The position numbers were made by a program, and so were the translations under genes. A DNA stretch of 64,000 bases from Earliella scabrosa (taxonomy: Eukaryota; Basidiomycota; Agaricomycetes; Polyporales; Polyporaceae): assembly GCA_022605405.1 (NCBI GenBank), contig JABYQQ010000005.1, positions 310,001-374,000 on the forward strand, given 5' to 3'. Below, piece after piece: positions 53,242 to 64,000 of this stretch (position 1 is its first letter; each line of letters opens with the position of its first letter). Below the pieces are notes generated by a model. The model saw only the letters and a list, made by a program, of their open reading frames with translations. It searched no databases and was not told where the DNA came from.

Positions 53242-55062
53242 GTCGGGGGCTCACGCTCGTCTTCGTCTTTCCGTCGGCGCCCCCTCTTCTCTCTCACTCT
53301 CTGTCTTTTCATCTCCCCCTTCTCTCTGTTCCGATGGCTGTGTCTGTGTTGTAATTTTGTATGTCTGTGTGTGGGTCGTGCGCAGTCGCCTTGTACCGAT
53401 CGACCCCAGTACATGGTAGATGTGCGCCTGTTTTGTCGGGGGCGTGTTAGAGGGCCCGATCTGTTGTTGTTGTGCTGATTTCTGTCTGGTATTTAATATT
53501 GTCGCATGTAGCATTAGCTGTAGCACCTAGCTAGGACCTGTACGTGTTTTCTTCTTCAATGCGGGAAAGGACTTTCGCGATTATACGTACGTATTCTGCA
53601 CACATCTGACGTGAGCAGAGCAGGCTTCGGAGGACACGATGTTGACGAGTCGCCGGAGTCGTGACTTGCTAGCGAACCTTTAGTTCCTCGGTACTGCTGA
53701 CTCACCGTTACGGTTGCGTCGGTGGCTAACGTTCCACCCACAGCTCCTTGTTTGACCGTATGCAGGCTGACCAACGCTCACAGGTTGCAGATGTGTGGAA
53801 AACTCTCCACACTCATTCCCCCATTTTGCCGTCCGTGTTCGATGATCCAGAGAAGGCGGGCTCGAACCATCGCAACTACAGCCTGAGTATCGCCGCCGCC
53901 CGGCCCTGTCGGGCGGCACCTTGCAACGCAACCAGCCACACTGCGATGGCTACTCGGCCACAGGTCTACTGTAACACGGAGAAACGATCACAAGAGGTCC
54001 TCGAGGCGGGTGGGTGCATCGAATCGCATCTCACCATCGGTGAGGCAGTCCAACGGTAGACACGGTCCAGTGGACAATGTGGAAAGTGCGGTTTGGGCGG
54101 CGGGCGGCGTCGGACTTTGTTCTGGTATTTGGTCGGTGGTCTAACACGATGCTGTTGTGCTCATGTTGATAAGGGATGGGAGGGCCGCTGGAATCCCAAA
54201 CGGTCGGATTGTACCCCGACATTTGCTCGTGCATGTTTTCTAATATGAGCATTGAGGACGGTCACGGTGGGCAGTGCGCTCTCCGAAACGCCCCTAACGC
54301 CCCTGCGTCTATTTACGTACGTCTGCAATCTCCATTCTTAGTAGTTCTTGTGTTACTGATCTCCACTTTCAGGACCTTCTCATCGCTGTCCAACGTAGTT
54401 CAATCTCATACTCTCGCGATCTGTTGAACACGGGAAGCACTTGATAGCAACTTGAACAAATTGGAACAGCGCAACCACCGGAACCTGATGGATGCGGGCG
54501 AGGTGGCATCTCGAGATGAGTCTCAAGTAGTATCGTTGTCGCATGCTACCACTGGCAGGGTCGTGTGTCACAAGGATTGTATGCCCTGAGCCAACCGTCG
54601 TATGGTGTTGTTACCAGACTGAGTTCTCTTTCTCTTTCCTAGCATAACACGAGATCTGACTGAAAAAACCAACAGCGTACAACAATAATATCCGTAGGGA
54701 CCACACCCGAAGGACATGGGTATCTCGCTGTACATGGGCCTCTGAGGATCTCAACGCGTCCGATATCTCCTGATGTTGCCACGATTGCAGATGGCAGTCG
54801 ATTGGTGCAGCCTCACTTCCGAGTCGGATCAGAGACGTCTGCTCAGGCGGTCTTGCTACACGATGACCAGCGCAACCCCATCGACAGCGAAGAATGACAG
54901 CATGCCTTGCATCTTGACCGGCATGTGGCGCAGGGGCCCTGCTGTGCTTGATGTTTGGACAAGTAGCAAACCTCTATAACTTGCAGCGGTGAGCCCCATT
55001 CTTCTCGACCATTCCCCTTCCACATATTCAGCATAGGGCCACTGACCGCTATTTCTCGAGCA
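53242..55062. other. 1.8 kb without a recognised gene
   Basis: It begins with a pyrimidine-rich 3' flank (repeated tctctctc and tgtgtgt near 53290-53380). Frames beyond that are short. On the minus strand around 53858..53868 there is a perfect B-box-like GGTTCGAGCCC, but no tRNA fold could be built. The end holds the promoter of DUF6533 copy 3. Confidence 0.45.
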
Positions 55063-56788
55063 ATGTCCGGCGACACAGAAGCTACTCAAATCATTGCAGA
55101 AGCTGCCTCTGAGTGAGTCGTCATGATCGTGATGCGTTGATTCGAGCATTTACTAGTACCTCGACTCTTGTTGGCTTCAGTCAGGTCATCTTCTATATGA
55201 ATGCCGTCTCCGGAGGTCAGTCCATTCGTCCACTTTGGACTACTTGCATGACCTGTATTTGTTATGCTAGCTCTCCTTGCATATGAATACCTCATCACAT
55301 TTGACCGTGAAGTGAGCCTCTTCTGGGTGCAGAAGATCACCATGGCATCCGTCCTTTTCATGGTGAACCGCTATATAGCATTATGTGCCGGCATGATAGG
55401 CCTTCCAATTGAAGTTACATCTCAGGTAAGCACTGTTCCTCAATAGTATTAAGCGCTGCTGAGTGCCAGCCTTTGAGAGCAGATGTTGGATAAGCTATTT
55501 CTTCTTCTATGCCACCAAAGCCTCACAGTGGTCATCTCAGTTGCCGCGAGGCGTTTAATTACATCGATGCAGTCTTCGAAATCAGCCAATACATCCCGTG
55601 GGCTGGTGAGTACTTCACAGATGATACATAGTCCACGCGCAGAATGTACTCTTCCAGTCTTTTCTGCCCTGAGAGCGTTCGCACTCAGTTCTCGAACAAC
55701 GCCTTTGGCGCTCGTGGTCTTTCTTCTCTCGCTAGGTCCGATTGTCATCAATCTTGTGAGCGCGCTTCCAATCCAAAGTGTATCTGGGGTTTGATCATGT
55801 CGACAGGTTATCATGGGGCATTCTGTCATTAGAAACGACGTTGCGTCGTGCGGTCTTGTCCCAGAGCTCCCGGTGGATATTCTACACAAGTGAGTAATCA
55901 TCGGCTCGTGTACGACCCTTCCATAGAAAGTGGCTGACATGCTGCACTCGGCTTAAGGCGTGAGCATACTGCTTATTGCTGTAGTTAAGATCTGGCTGCT
56001 GCTAATAGCGTTGTCGGTAGTGGCTATAGTGTCCAGAAGCACTCTCGTTTCGGCCGACCTGCTGGTTTTGGCAATCACTTGGAAGGCAACATTCAAGGCA
56101 AGTCGGGATGATATCAGGGCCTTTGGTCAGCGGACGTCGCTCTCAGCCATTTTGTTTCGGGACGGTGCGTTGATATTTATGCTCTCACCTATCTGCTCGT
56201 CGAGCTCAGTATTCCCTGTCACATGTGGATGGCCTGCAGGAGTCACTTATTTCGTGTGCGCTGAGCGGTAGTGCTAACTGAGGGTATTTGCTGACCACCC
56301 AACAGGACCCTTGTAATCTTGAATGTTCTCCATCTTATTTTTACCTTGCTCTCGGTGAGTACTCTTAAATTATTCACGGTTGTCTAGGCGGTATGGTGAA
56401 ACCCCTACCCAAAGATAGCGAATTCCGGAGATTCGAGGTTTACATCACCCAGTAGTGTAGCTAGTCTCTTAGAGCCGTGAGTCTTACTCCTAAATTACTC
56501 AGGCTAGGCCGTATACTTACCTCGCGCAATATCATGGATAGCCTGACGGCAATTCTTATGTCGCGGTTTCTCATTGATCTCCAAGAAGCCAACAATGCCA
56601 TATTGCATCAAGGCTCCATCACTTCTATGGGGACTTCGGCCTTCAACCGATTCATAGGCTCGCTCGGAACCCCTCTTCCTGCTCCGAATTTTGCATCCGA
56701 GTCCGCCAGTGTGTATGAACATGAGGGGCAGCCAGAAGGACACAGTGGTGGTGGCAGGGAGGCCGTTGCTGCCTCGCCGGTCGAGTAG
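55063..56788 (+). CDS. DUF6533 multi-helix membrane protein, copy 3
   Basis: Eleven exons: 55063..55112, 55181..55215, 55271..55425, 55521..55605, 55658..55755, 55807..55889, 56037..56164, 56240..56267, 56306..56354, 56415..56476 and 56542..56788; 339 residues. LLAYEYLITFDREVSLFW and ITMASVLFMVNRY mark DUF6533. FSALRAFALSSRTTPLALVVFLLSL, TLVSADLLVLAITW and the tail LTAILMSRFLIDLQEANN with FNRFIGSLGTPLPAP follow. It is closest to copy 1 and lies on the opposite strand. Exon 4 is shorter than in copies 1 and 2: the sequence matching the front of copy 1 exon 4 (from about 55483) has lost four bases and would shift frame, so a later acceptor (CCAAAG|CCT) is needed. If that acceptor is not used, the gene is broken. 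Confidence 0.72.
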
Positions 56789-57483
56789 TTCAAATGATAG
56801 AGTGTTCAAGTTCAGGTTCCCATTTCTTGACTACCAAGCCTCGCGATACTAGTCTGGTACGATCGTGATATTGTCCCTTTGCATCGTTGGTCCCTTTCGG
56901 TTGTTGAGTGTTACTCTGCCCAGAACGAGAATGACTATTACTTATGTACCATACGTCTCGTAGACTCGTGCGCACGGCCTCATTCGTGTATTTATCTGTC
57001 CCCAGTCCAACTTTGCCAGGCGCAGCATAAAGTGGTACCGCCAAGATCTCTTTACTGAAAAATTGGTTCACCCTTCGGACTACGCCATCCGGCATTTGCT
57101 ACCAACTGAATCATAGGAAGTTCAATATCGAAGCACCGGACTCCGACTCGGGGCAAGAGCGTGCGCGCGTCTAAACGCGGTCGCAGACGAACGCTGTGGG
57201 TCGTGGAACGCGGACAAGCTGAAAGTTTACTAAGTACTGCGCATGCATGCCGTACCCAGAAGAGGTGCATTCCGCAACATCGCCTCCTAACGCACATATA
57301 CACCTACTCGTACAAGCCCCACTGGTACCGCAGGCAGGCATAGCAGCGCCTGCGCGCGGCGGGTATGCGCCTAGATTACAACAACGTTCACCGTGTCTTC
57401 ACCAGCAAGTTGCAACGATGAGAATGACCCTCTCCCGGCCAATTATGAACGGACCCGGCCATCCGGAGAGATCCATGTCGGTA
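56789..57483. other. Convergent 3' region, no gene
   Basis: About 700 bases between DUF6533 copy 3 and the phosphatase inhibitor. No motif-bearing frame or repeat recognised. Confidence 0.5.
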
Positions 57484-58742
57484 CTAGTGCGCGATGCCGT
57501 TGACCTGAGCCGGCGAGTCGTCCATCACACTATCTTCGTCATTCGTGTGCTCGGCGCTCTCCGCCACCGAGGAGCTCTCCTCGTCGTCGTCTTCTGCCAT
57601 GAGCCTCTTCGCCATCTGCGAACGTGGATCAACATCGTGCACCAATACTGGAACCCCGCGACAACGCACCTTCATAGCTTCTGCCTCATTTGAATAGTGC
57701 CTCCCACGCGCGCGGACGAACGCAGCATGCTTCTTGGCGGCTGTATTTTCGTATCCCGAGTCCGCGAGCGCACGGCGGCCGCAGTCAGGAGCAACAGTGC
57801 AGGGTTCATTGAAAGTCGCATTAATAAGCCTGTCAGAACGCCACACACGCAAGAACGATGAAGCGAAACGCGAACGCACTCTCTTCGTCCATCTCCTCCT
57901 CGAACTCGACCTCGTCCCCGGGCTGCCGTCCGTCGAGACGGATGACCTCGCGCGCCTCGTTCGGCAAATTGAAGCTCGTGCTCCGGCTTGAGCTCCGGCT
58001 CGTCTGGCCCCCCGGCGTCGACGCCCGCCCGGAGCTCGAGAACGACGTCCGGCGCGAGGGCGGGCTCGACCCCCCGCCCGTCGCCCCCGTGCTGCTCACG
58101 GGCGACATGGATCGCACGGGCGATATTGGGCTCGCCGTCCGCAGGCCCAGGTCGAGCGAGGGGATGTCTATTTGGGTGTTCGGGACGGTGTACGTACGTG
58201 CGTTGCGTTGCGGCGAATTACGACATCCGTGCCAATGCCAGTCCGATGTCGTCGTCCAAGCCAAATAAAGAGGCGGCGCATGGTAGGAGCCGAGATGCGT
58301 GTGGGGTTGCGGGGATGTGGGGTACGGGTAGGGAACGGGTAACAAGCAGCGGTTAAGTCAGTGTCAGATCCCCAACACCTCGGACTCGGACAAACAAGAA
58401 CCGAGGTCCGAGGGCTGCAAAGGACAGTACGCACCGCTCTCGACAGTATCCGTCTCAGCGTTGTATCGCACGTAGGGAGTCTTGGGCTCGGTGATCTTCA
58501 TATGGCTATCCTTCTGCGCCTCGGTGAGGGCGAGGTTCTCCTCGTCCCACTGCAGGCTGCTGCAAACGATCAGTCCGAAGCCGTCCTGCCCGTCCAACAC
58601 CATCGATCAGCGACCGTGCTCACTGCTGGTTGCCCGGGGTGCTCGGTGGTGCGTTCTTGAGGATCCCTTTTGGCTTCGAGTTTGCGCGCGACGGCGCCGG
58701 CGGGTGCGGCGGCAGGTCCTGTGCGACTTGTCCGGAGGCCAT
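57484..58742 (-). CDS. GLC8: Protein phosphatase inhibitor 2 (GLC8 / IPP-2)
   Basis: Five exons: 58624..58742, 58435..58556, 57880..58167, 57670..57740 and 57484..57615; 243 residues. The PP1-binding elements appear in order: SKPKGILKNAPP near residue 23 (KGILK), LQWDEENLALTEAQKD followed by KITEPKTPYVRYN, and the C-terminal helix HAAFVRARGRHYSNEAEAMK. IPP-2 binds and regulates type 1 phosphatase; in yeast Glc8 can activate it after phosphorylation of the TEPKTPY threonine, which is present here. The middle is a low-complexity Ser/Pro-rich linker. The exon 2 acceptor is a tandem CAGCAG (58557..58562), so a one-codon splice variant is expected. The end is acidic. Exons and phases agree fully. 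Confidence 0.9.
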
Positions 58743-59330
58743 CGTCGGTGAGATTAGTGATGTGAAGTGCGATATGTGCGGTGTGCGGGGGACGGGGTAT
58801 GGGAGCGGGAGAGAGATGCGAGAGATAGAGTCAAGACAAGGATGATGCGTGCAGCGAGGGCTGGTTAGGGCCGTGGAGCCGCGTTTATGGCCTGCTCAGG
58901 CAAAGTCCGTCCCGCTCGCCCCCTAGAAGCTTCCCACAGGCGCCGCACCTCCTCCACCCACATCCTGCGCACATCCCCCATCTCCATCCACTCGCCGATC
59001 ATCTCTATCGGGGCTCACGACATGTGTGCGGATGTTTCGCTATTGTTGTTGTTCTGTATCTATGTGTAACGTAGACATGCTGCCTGCTCGAACAATATCC
59101 TACTACATACACCCCCACCCCGACTGTAACTACCGACTATTTAGTGCTCGTTCCATCGCGACGTCGACGCTCGACGGTGCAACAACAGCGGGGAATACAA
59201 TACCTGTTCACGAAGCCCAAGAAAGAGTAGATACGCCCGTCCGTCCGTCACGCGAGTATCGCACGCCGCATGCACGCGTCACGGCTCATATGCATGCGCA
59301 TGCGCACACCCCCTCGCGATAGTATCGATG
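58743..59330. other. Intergenic: inhibitor promoter and UBE2O 3' flank
   Basis: About 590 bases. Contains cytosine-rich and alternating tgcatgcg-type sequence near 59290. No gene recognised. Confidence 0.5.
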
Positions 59331-62300
59331 TCATGCCTGCGGCTTGCCAGACGCACCCTCGACGGCCAAGTGTGCATCCAGGAGCGCCTGCAGCTTAGCC
59401 AGTGTCCGTTCGAGCGTGATGATCCCTCCCCCGGACAGCCGCGGTACCGCGAGCTCCCGGTCCGCCTCCGTGCTCTCCTTGCTCGCCCGGCTCTTCTCGA
59501 TCAGGGCCCGCGCGTCGTCGAGCACCTTCTTCAGCTTCCCGTTCGCGTAGTAGAACCAGTTCAGCTCCGCCTCGAGCCCCCCGAGCGGGATCTCGAGCGC
59601 GCGCCGGACGAACCCGCGCGACAGCACGTACGCCTTCTCGTTGTACAGTCGGCTGCAGAGCCTCGGTATCAGAAGCGTGTGGGAAGGGGGGTGAGGATCG
59701 ACGTACCTGTTGACGATCCCATCTTCCGTCCCTCTCAGCTTCTCGTATGCGGGTTCGCAGAACCACCTGCAAGCGGAATCCGGTGAGATACACAGCCCAA
59801 CGATAGCAAGATGAAGTCACTCACGGCTCCTTCACCAGAACCAGCCCTTGGATCGACACGAACGCCTGGAGGAGGGACGACCGCGCAGCGCTCCACGACT
59901 CGCTCTTATCGCCAGCCCACGTCCCCAGGATCGACAAGCACACCTTGCCCTCCTCGTACAGGTTCGGGTTCACTACAACATTGATGGTGTGAGCATCCGC
60001 ATCGATCCACGACCCCACGTCAATCAGCGCAGACAGCGGATCGACGGACGCACCTCTCCCGTTCCCGTTCGTCCAGCTCAGAAAGTGCGCGATGGGCGGC
60101 GTCTGCGGGAAGTTCGAGTCGAGCATCCAGTCGATGACGAACGGCGCGTTCTCGTACGGCGTGTTCTCGGGCCCAATGATCAGCGACCGCAGCAGGTCCG
60201 ACCGGTCTTCATACGCGCGGACGAGGATCGAGTCTGCCACGCGAGGGAGAAGACAGAAGACGAGGTCAGGATCCAGGTGGTTCAGGCTCAGCGACAAAGC
60301 AAGCGGACGCACCTGGGAGACTGCTCTGCAGTGCTTTGTACTCCTTCGTGAGCCGGGTCATGAAGCTTCGTGATGGTTGTGCGGGCACGCTGCTGTAGAA
60401 CGCATGGTCGGCAGGTGCAGAAGGCAGCACCTCGAACCGTTTCCATGGACGATCGCCATCCTCCATCGAGTCGTCCGCCATGTCCGTCGCATCCTTCGGG
60501 ACATCCGGCGTTCTATGGCGTCCGCTTGACGATGTCGGCCGCGACTGTTCCGAGTCGGGTACGCCGTCGAGAGTCGTTACAACTTGCAACGGCGGAATGA
60601 CGGTGTCGTTGGACGGCGACCACTCTCCGTTCGTGTCGTCGACGTCCATCGCATCATGCATCACCTCGTCCTCGTCCTCCTCGGCCGACTCCCACTCGTC
60701 GTCATCGTCGTCCACAACCCCCTCAACCCAGCGCCCGTCTTGGTCCATCTCCCACACCTCCACATCCTCTCCTTCCTCATCGATAGTGCCCTCGTCGTCG
60801 CCCCACAGTTCCTCGAGCTGCTCTACGCTGTCCAACAATCGTGTCAGCCTGCTCAGCGGGACGACCATGGTGTCCGAGTTTGGCGTTACGATCTCAATCG
60901 TCCCGTCCAGGCGCAGCTGTACACACGCCGTCAGAGCAGCACAACGTGAATCATCGCAGCAAAGCACGCACATCTGTCACCTCGCCGAACCAGTTCAGGG
61001 ACGTGTCGCCCTTCTGTGGCCGTCGTAATGGCAGCTCCTCCACGCTGTTCGCCTTGCCGCGATCCTCCGCGATCTTCGCGCCCACATCCGCCATTTCGCG
61101 TCGCCAGCCTCCGAGCTGGCCATTCGCGCCCACGACGGGCGGTTCGCGCACCCACTCCTCGACCTCGCCAATCCGGGGCACCATCGGCGGCTCGACCTCG
61201 TTCGTCGTGCCTTCTCGATGGATGAACACGAGGTCTCCACGGCGCACACCCAGGCCGTCGTTGGTTGGGACGACGGCGGACCAGTCGTTCGTGCCGTGAG
61301 GATCGAGCTCGAGGACGGATGCAAGCTCGATTGCGCCTGTCTCGACAACCCGCACTAGTGCGGTGCGGTCTTGCGCGTTGACGGACTGTACGATCACATG
61401 TCGCTTCACATCCTCCGTTTTCCAGATGACGTGGTCGCCAGGCCTACTTCTGGTCAACACCATCTCCATGGTCCAAAGCATGCCGTACTCACCAGCAGTC
61501 GTACTCATCCGGATTGAGGTAGGGAACGGTGTCGCGTGCATCAACCGTCTCCCGCGTGCCGTCCTGCCACAGAACCTCGACCGCCGTGCGCGTTTCCTGC
61601 ACTATCAGCGTGTCGACCTCGATGACGTTGTGCGGTTCCGACGACTTGCCGTGCCTCGTCACAGGCACGTCGCCTCTTGTCCTCAGCCGCACCCGGTCGC
61701 CCACACGCATCGCTTCTTCTGCTCTTCGCGAAACGACCGTGAGCTTCCCGAGATCGCTGCCCCACCAATATCGCGAGGGTCGTGGGCGAGCTTGCGCTTC
61801 TTCGGGAGTCAACTGCAAGCGATCGGAAACGAGTCTGAGACTTCTGTCCGTGGCTTCTACGAGATGACTGCACGTACCGACTGATTAATGGCGAGCCATG
61901 CAACTGCGAGCACAGTGTGTTTGACCGTTATGACAGTGTCTTGATTACTCGGTCGAGTGTTACCCAGAAGGAAACCTAAGATTCCCTGAACAGTGGACAT
62001 GGGTTGAGGCAAAATATCCTGCATGCGGATATCAGACCGGGACCGCTCTCATAAGTGCGCGCAATCACTCACCGGTCCCTTCTCTCCAACTGCTAGTCGC
62101 GCACTGAGCTCTGGCAAGCGGACCAGGTTCCCTCCAGAGACTTCCACCCACGCTTCGTCAAACATCTGCACAGCACAATCAGCATCACGACCGACTTTCG
62201 TCACAGTATTGCAACACAGACCTCTACGACCTGAGATAACACGACAACACTCAATTCGCCACAACTGAGAAGGCGCTGTCATTCGTGCGTACCTGACCGA

Positions 62301-63052
62301 CCCAGTCGTTGTAGACGACGTAGTCCCCCATGTCCACATCCACCGCCGTCTCGATCTCGTCCATGGTCTTCCACCCAGGGATTGGTTCCCCGCTGATTGC
62401 ATGATCCAGTCGGCCCTTCACGTTCACGCTGTGCACACGGCACAATCGTACCAGTCAGCATACGTTCGAACGCCCGAGTTCCCGCGTGCAGGGTGCAGAG
62501 GTATGGAGCCGGAATAGCGGCGCAAGGAATGAGAGGGGCACGCACCTGGTCACCATCCCAGACTGCACGTCGTCCACGCTACGTTTGAGCAGATCGCCAG
62601 GCTGGTACATGCGGTCCACGAGCTCGAGCTTGTCCTCGGAGATGATCTCTCGCACCGGCCTCGGAAAGTACGACACTCCCACCTCGCCCTACGCCATCAC
62701 CGCAATGCATATGTCAGTATGCATTACATTCCAGCAGAGTGAGTGGATACAAAACTCGCCTGGACGAGCGGCCTCATGAGAGGGTCGACGTTATCGGCCG
62801 CAGGCGGGAGGTCCTCGGCATCTTGCCAACACCTCTGAGAGCACCCACACCTCGTTCACATCCACCCGCCATGAACTGCAGTTGGCGGACTCACCAGGAC
62901 CACACCGTACGCCTTCGGGTCGTCCTTCCGACGCACGATATCCTCCTGGAAGAACTGCAGCACCGTCAGACCCGCCGTAGAACCCACGGACCAGGCGAAC
63001 AGCCGGGAGTGCGCACCTTCGCTGCCGCCCTTCTTGGCGTGTTCTGAGCCAT
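59331..63052 (-). CDS. UBE2O-type E2/E3 hybrid ubiquitin-conjugating enzyme
   Basis: Thirteen exons: 63017..63052, 62895..62954, 62760..62834, 62546..62688, 62293..62428, 62073..62165, 61878..62018, 61493..61812, 60972..61443, 60313..60916, 59825..60233, 59707..59766 and 59331..59652; 956 residues. The N-terminal half holds several small beta domains as in UBE2O ([60 protein letters not shown]). An acidic linker ([18 protein letters not shown]) follows. The UBC fold is near residues 680-850: [30 protein letters not shown], and [18 protein letters not shown] with the catalytic cysteine at about 792. UBE2O ubiquitinates unassembled, basic client proteins. Intron 3 appears to use a GC donor (CAG|GCGAGT). 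A weaker GT six bases on would add Ala-Ser-Phe less one codon shift; phase is kept either way. Confidence 0.9.
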
Positions 63053-63506
63053 GCTCTCTGGATCTCGTCTGCGGGGAGCGTCGGGTCAAGGGGGAGAGTC
63101 AATCAGTCGTGAGAGGCGTCTGAGCGGCCAAATAGTGAACGCAGCGCACAAGCGCAGTGGGTTCGACGGAGAGCGGAAAACGAGGGTTCGCAGATATACT
63201 AAGAGATGGTCGTGGCGGGTGTCAAGATCAACTTCGAGGATGAAAGTCAAAAGGAAACGGGTCGAGGAACGGCTCGGGTCGGGCGACTGACTGGGCCCGA
63301 TTGCCCAAAATGGTGATCGACTTCGGTGACGAAGGAGGCTTTGGCGGCACGCTCCTCCGAGACTCTATGGCCAGCGTCCAGTGCGATCGGTATCAATACA
63401 ATGAAAACCACGTCTCAAAGTAAGTAATAGGTACTGTACAGGGATATACAATGGAATGAGGGGAGGGGCGTGTCCAACGTGAGATGCAGGTAGTCCGACA
63501 AACCGT
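63053..63506. other. Intergenic, UBE2O upstream region
   Basis: About 450 bases. No gene recognised; it should hold the UBE2O promoter and the 3' flank of the gene at the edge. Confidence 0.5.
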
Positions 63507-64000
63507 TCATGAAACCGGGATTGCGTGTGGATTGGGACTATGCGCCCGCCAAACATCCGACACGGCTTCCTTCCTCGCCTCTATCCGCCGGCCTGTCCAG
63601 TCCTCCTCACCCACGCGCTCAGCCCAGTCCTCTCCATCGTCGTCGCCCCAGGACGCCCACTTCTCATCGTCGTCGTGGTGCTGCTCCTCCACTGGCGGCG
63701 CACTCCTCGAGATCTCGATGTTGGGATACGACGCCTTGCGAGCTTGGAGGGACAATGGAGGAGGAGGCGAGCGTCTCCGACTCCTGGACAGGGATGACGA
63801 TGAGACGTGAGACGACGCAGAGCTCGGCGATGCTGCGGCACCGGCGGGCGGATACGCATGCACTGTGACGCCGGTGTCGATGGGTTTTGGAACAGGAGTC
63901 GTCGAGCCAGACGGTACGGCGGTGATAGTGCCCGAGCTCACAGACTTGGGCTCCCCGGCAGACAGCCGCCGTTCGTCCCGGGAGCGAGAGCGCGATATCG
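63507..64000 (-). CDS. Partial serine-rich protein, 3' end, cut by the window edge
   Basis: An open frame enters from the right edge (SRSRSRDERRLSAGEPKSV) and runs to a stop at 63507 without a start codon in the window. It is rich in Ser, Pro and Arg with an RSR-type stretch, followed by YPNIEISRSAPPVEEQ and a Trp/Asp-rich motif WASWGDDDGEDWAERVGEEDW. I recognise no domain. Part of the last 25 codons may be intronic read-through. It is likely an intracellular, disordered protein. Confidence 0.55.
   Translation of the reverse strand, partial: ISRSRSRDERRLSAGEPKSVSSGTITAVPSGSTTPVPKPIDTGVTVHAYPPAGAAASPSSASSHVSSSSLSRSRRRSPPPPLSLQARKASYPNIEISRSAPPVEEQHHDDDEKWASWGDDDGEDWAERVGEEDWTGRRIEARKEAVSDVWRAHSPNPHAIPVS

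Noticed and set aside
47591..53690. Shared string ctttagttcctcg(g)ta near 47591 and 53675 as a dispersed repeat
   Set aside because: The match is about 15 bases with no extension on either side, too short to support a repeat call.
53800..54000. Possible tRNA on the minus strand (B-box-like GGTTCGAGCCC at 53858..53868)
   Set aside because: The T-stem has a mismatch, no complementary acceptor stem or anticodon arm is found, and the nearest A-box-like string is about 125 bases away.
44782..56788. The membrane-protein island as a biosynthetic or defence cluster
   Set aside because: No enzymes, transporters or regulators of such clusters are present; the content is one duplicated family, one F-box gene and a repeat.
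1..64000. CRISPR arrays, operons or ribosome binding sites
   Set aside because: The genes are spliced eukaryotic genes; no regularly spaced direct repeats were seen.

Overview
The window is nuclear DNA of a filamentous basidiomycete, most likely an Agaricomycete (mushroom or polypore class). The evidence is gene density (about one gene per 2.5 kb), many short introns of about 50-60 bases with GT(A/G)NGT donors and CTNA(A/C)-like branch sites, and families largely confined to mushroom-forming fungi: DUF6533 membrane proteins, F-box-like LRR proteins and signal-anchored mucin-like surface proteins. Every exon structure below was read by hand from splice signals, reading-frame phase and family motifs, with no transcript data.

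Layout. 0-12.3 kb, all on the minus strand: a RAN1/KSP1-type kinase, a DUF4246 protein with a broken paralogue tail upstream of it, a tandem pair of DJ-1/PfpI genes, a three-helix membrane protein with a coiled-coil tail, and an eleven-exon coiled-coil protein. 12.7-19.2 kb: two paralogous single-pass surface proteins and the first of four related F-box-like genes. 19.7-34.6 kb is a housekeeping block: DUF2009/UPF0652 protein, eIF3m, the ERMES subunit MDM34, a virilizer-type m6A-writer subunit, ORMDL (sphingolipid control) and MTD1 (folate metabolism). 35.2-40.2 kb: three more F-box-like paralogues in tandem. 41.2-44 kb: SEC18/NSF. 44.8-56.8 kb is an accessory island: three DUF6533 multi-helix membrane proteins with the same intron plan, a roughly 0.7 kb inverted-repeat element between two of them, and an unrelated coiled-coil F-box gene. 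57.5-63.1 kb: protein phosphatase inhibitor 2 (GLC8) and a thirteen-exon UBE2O-type E2/E3 ubiquitin enzyme. The right edge cuts a serine-rich gene.

The genes do not form one pathway. The housekeeping genes cover membrane contact and traffic (MDM34, SEC18, ORMDL), translation and RNA modification (eIF3m, virilizer), one-carbon metabolism (MTD1) and ubiquitin or phosphatase control (UBE2O, IPP-2). The accessory part is built from lineage-specific duplications. I saw no rRNA, convincing tRNA, CRISPR array, biosynthetic cluster or intact transposase. Nothing here is a clear new system; the best leads are the F-box-like family with an unexplained C-terminal signature, the DUF6533 island with its inverted-repeat element, the paired surface proteins, and several unusual splice arrangements.
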